Shown here piece by piece: positions 63,831 to 64,000 of a stretch of DNA of 64,000 bases; the stretch's first letter is position 1; the number at the start of each line of letters is the position of its first letter. Source of the stretch: Gallaecimonas sp. GXIMD4217 (GTDB lineage: Bacteria > Pseudomonadota > Gammaproteobacteria > Enterobacterales > Gallaecimonadaceae); the NCBI RefSeq assembly GCF_038087665.1, contig NZ_CP149925.1:2170870-2234869 (forward strand). Reading direction: 5' to 3'. The notes under the pieces were generated by a model, which had not been told where the DNA came from, ran no database searches, and saw nothing but the letters and a program-made list of their open reading frames with translations. A program made the translations under genes and the position numbers.

Positions 63831-64000
63831 TGTATCCCCAATCCGTACGCATAGTGGAGGTGGGCGCCCGGGACGGCCTGCAGAACGAAAAGCAGCAGGT
63901 GGCACTCAACCACAAGAAGCAGCTGATCGAGATGCTGGCCGGTGCCGGCCTCAAGCACATCGAGGTGGGCAGCTTCGTCTCGCCCAAGTGGGTGCCGCAG
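63830..64000 (+). CDS. liuE: Hydroxymethylglutaryl-CoA lyase, N-terminal part (cut by window end)
   Basis: 57 codons visible. [19 protein letters not shown] contains the HMGL catalytic Arg-Asp and [18 protein letters not shown] continues the conserved TIM-barrel strand. The enzyme splits HMG-CoA to acetoacetate and acetyl-CoA, the last leucine-specific step. It overlaps liuD by one base; the rest lies beyond the window. Confidence 0.95.
   Translation, partial: MYPQSVRIVEVGARDGLQNEKQQVALNHKKQLIEMLAGAGLKHIEVGSFVSPKWVPQ

Noticed and set aside
61581-63905. 774-codon minus-strand frame opposite liuD
   Set aside because: liuD is certain on the plus strand; the antisense frame has only codon-mirror composition.

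Overview
The window is a dense, GC-rich chromosomal segment of a gammaproteobacterium. Gene content and order fit the Alteromonadales/Aeromonadales side of the class (Shewanella- or Gallaecimonas-like). Supporting neighbourhoods are hda-DUF2066-uraA-upp/purM-purN, gmhA-yafJ, dnaQ/rnhA-yafS/gloB-mltD, folX-yfcH, and the paired ivd and liu branched-chain amino acid operons under a MerR-type LiuR. The genus is inference. I see no insertion sequence, prophage, CRISPR array or integrase. Base composition looks even throughout, so this reads as core chromosome with a few accessory operons.

Layout. 1-5.5 kb: end of a BatB/BatC-like TPR gene, batD, a 50-bp tandem repeat at the batD stop, asnA/asnC, and an ECF sigma/anti-sigma pair. 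5.5-15 kb: a first putP, fadL, an RssA-type patatin, small unknown genes, yhhN, a LON-domain protein, a TqsA-like permease, folX and yfcH. 15-21 kb: a six-gene minus-strand operon joining a persulfide dioxygenase, a CsoR-family repressor, a complete RND permease/adaptor pair, a DUF2892 membrane protein and a DUF442 sulfurtransferase, behind two CsoR-type operators. 21-31 kb: hda, DUF2066, uraA, upp, purM, purN, DUF3108, yafJ, gmhA and fadE. 32-39 kb: three tandem tRNA-Asp genes, TIGR03503, dnaQ, rnhA, a HAD phosphatase, yafS, gloB, mltD and a YqhA-like protein. 39.6-44.8 kb: a tightly coupled operon of one MacB-type ATPase, three different periplasmic adaptors and one MacB-type permease. 45-48 kb: a lipoprotein, a GNAT enzyme, a DUF4440 protein and a second putP. 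48-64 kb: the ivd operon (valine/isoleucine degradation, minus strand), a lipoprotein 5'-nucleotidase, and liuRABCDE (leucine degradation), with liuE cut by the window end.

The genes suggest an organism living on amino acids and lipids: proline uptake twice, fatty-acid uptake and first-step beta-oxidation (fadL, fadE with a FadR-like operator), and complete Val/Ile/Leu catabolic sets sharing a LiuR-like promoter motif. The two parts most worth experimental attention are the three-adaptor ABC exporter operon and the persulfide operon carrying an RND pump. Both are coherent, translationally coupled units whose substrates cannot be read from sequence. Intrinsic terminators are unusually easy to see and delimit most transcription units.
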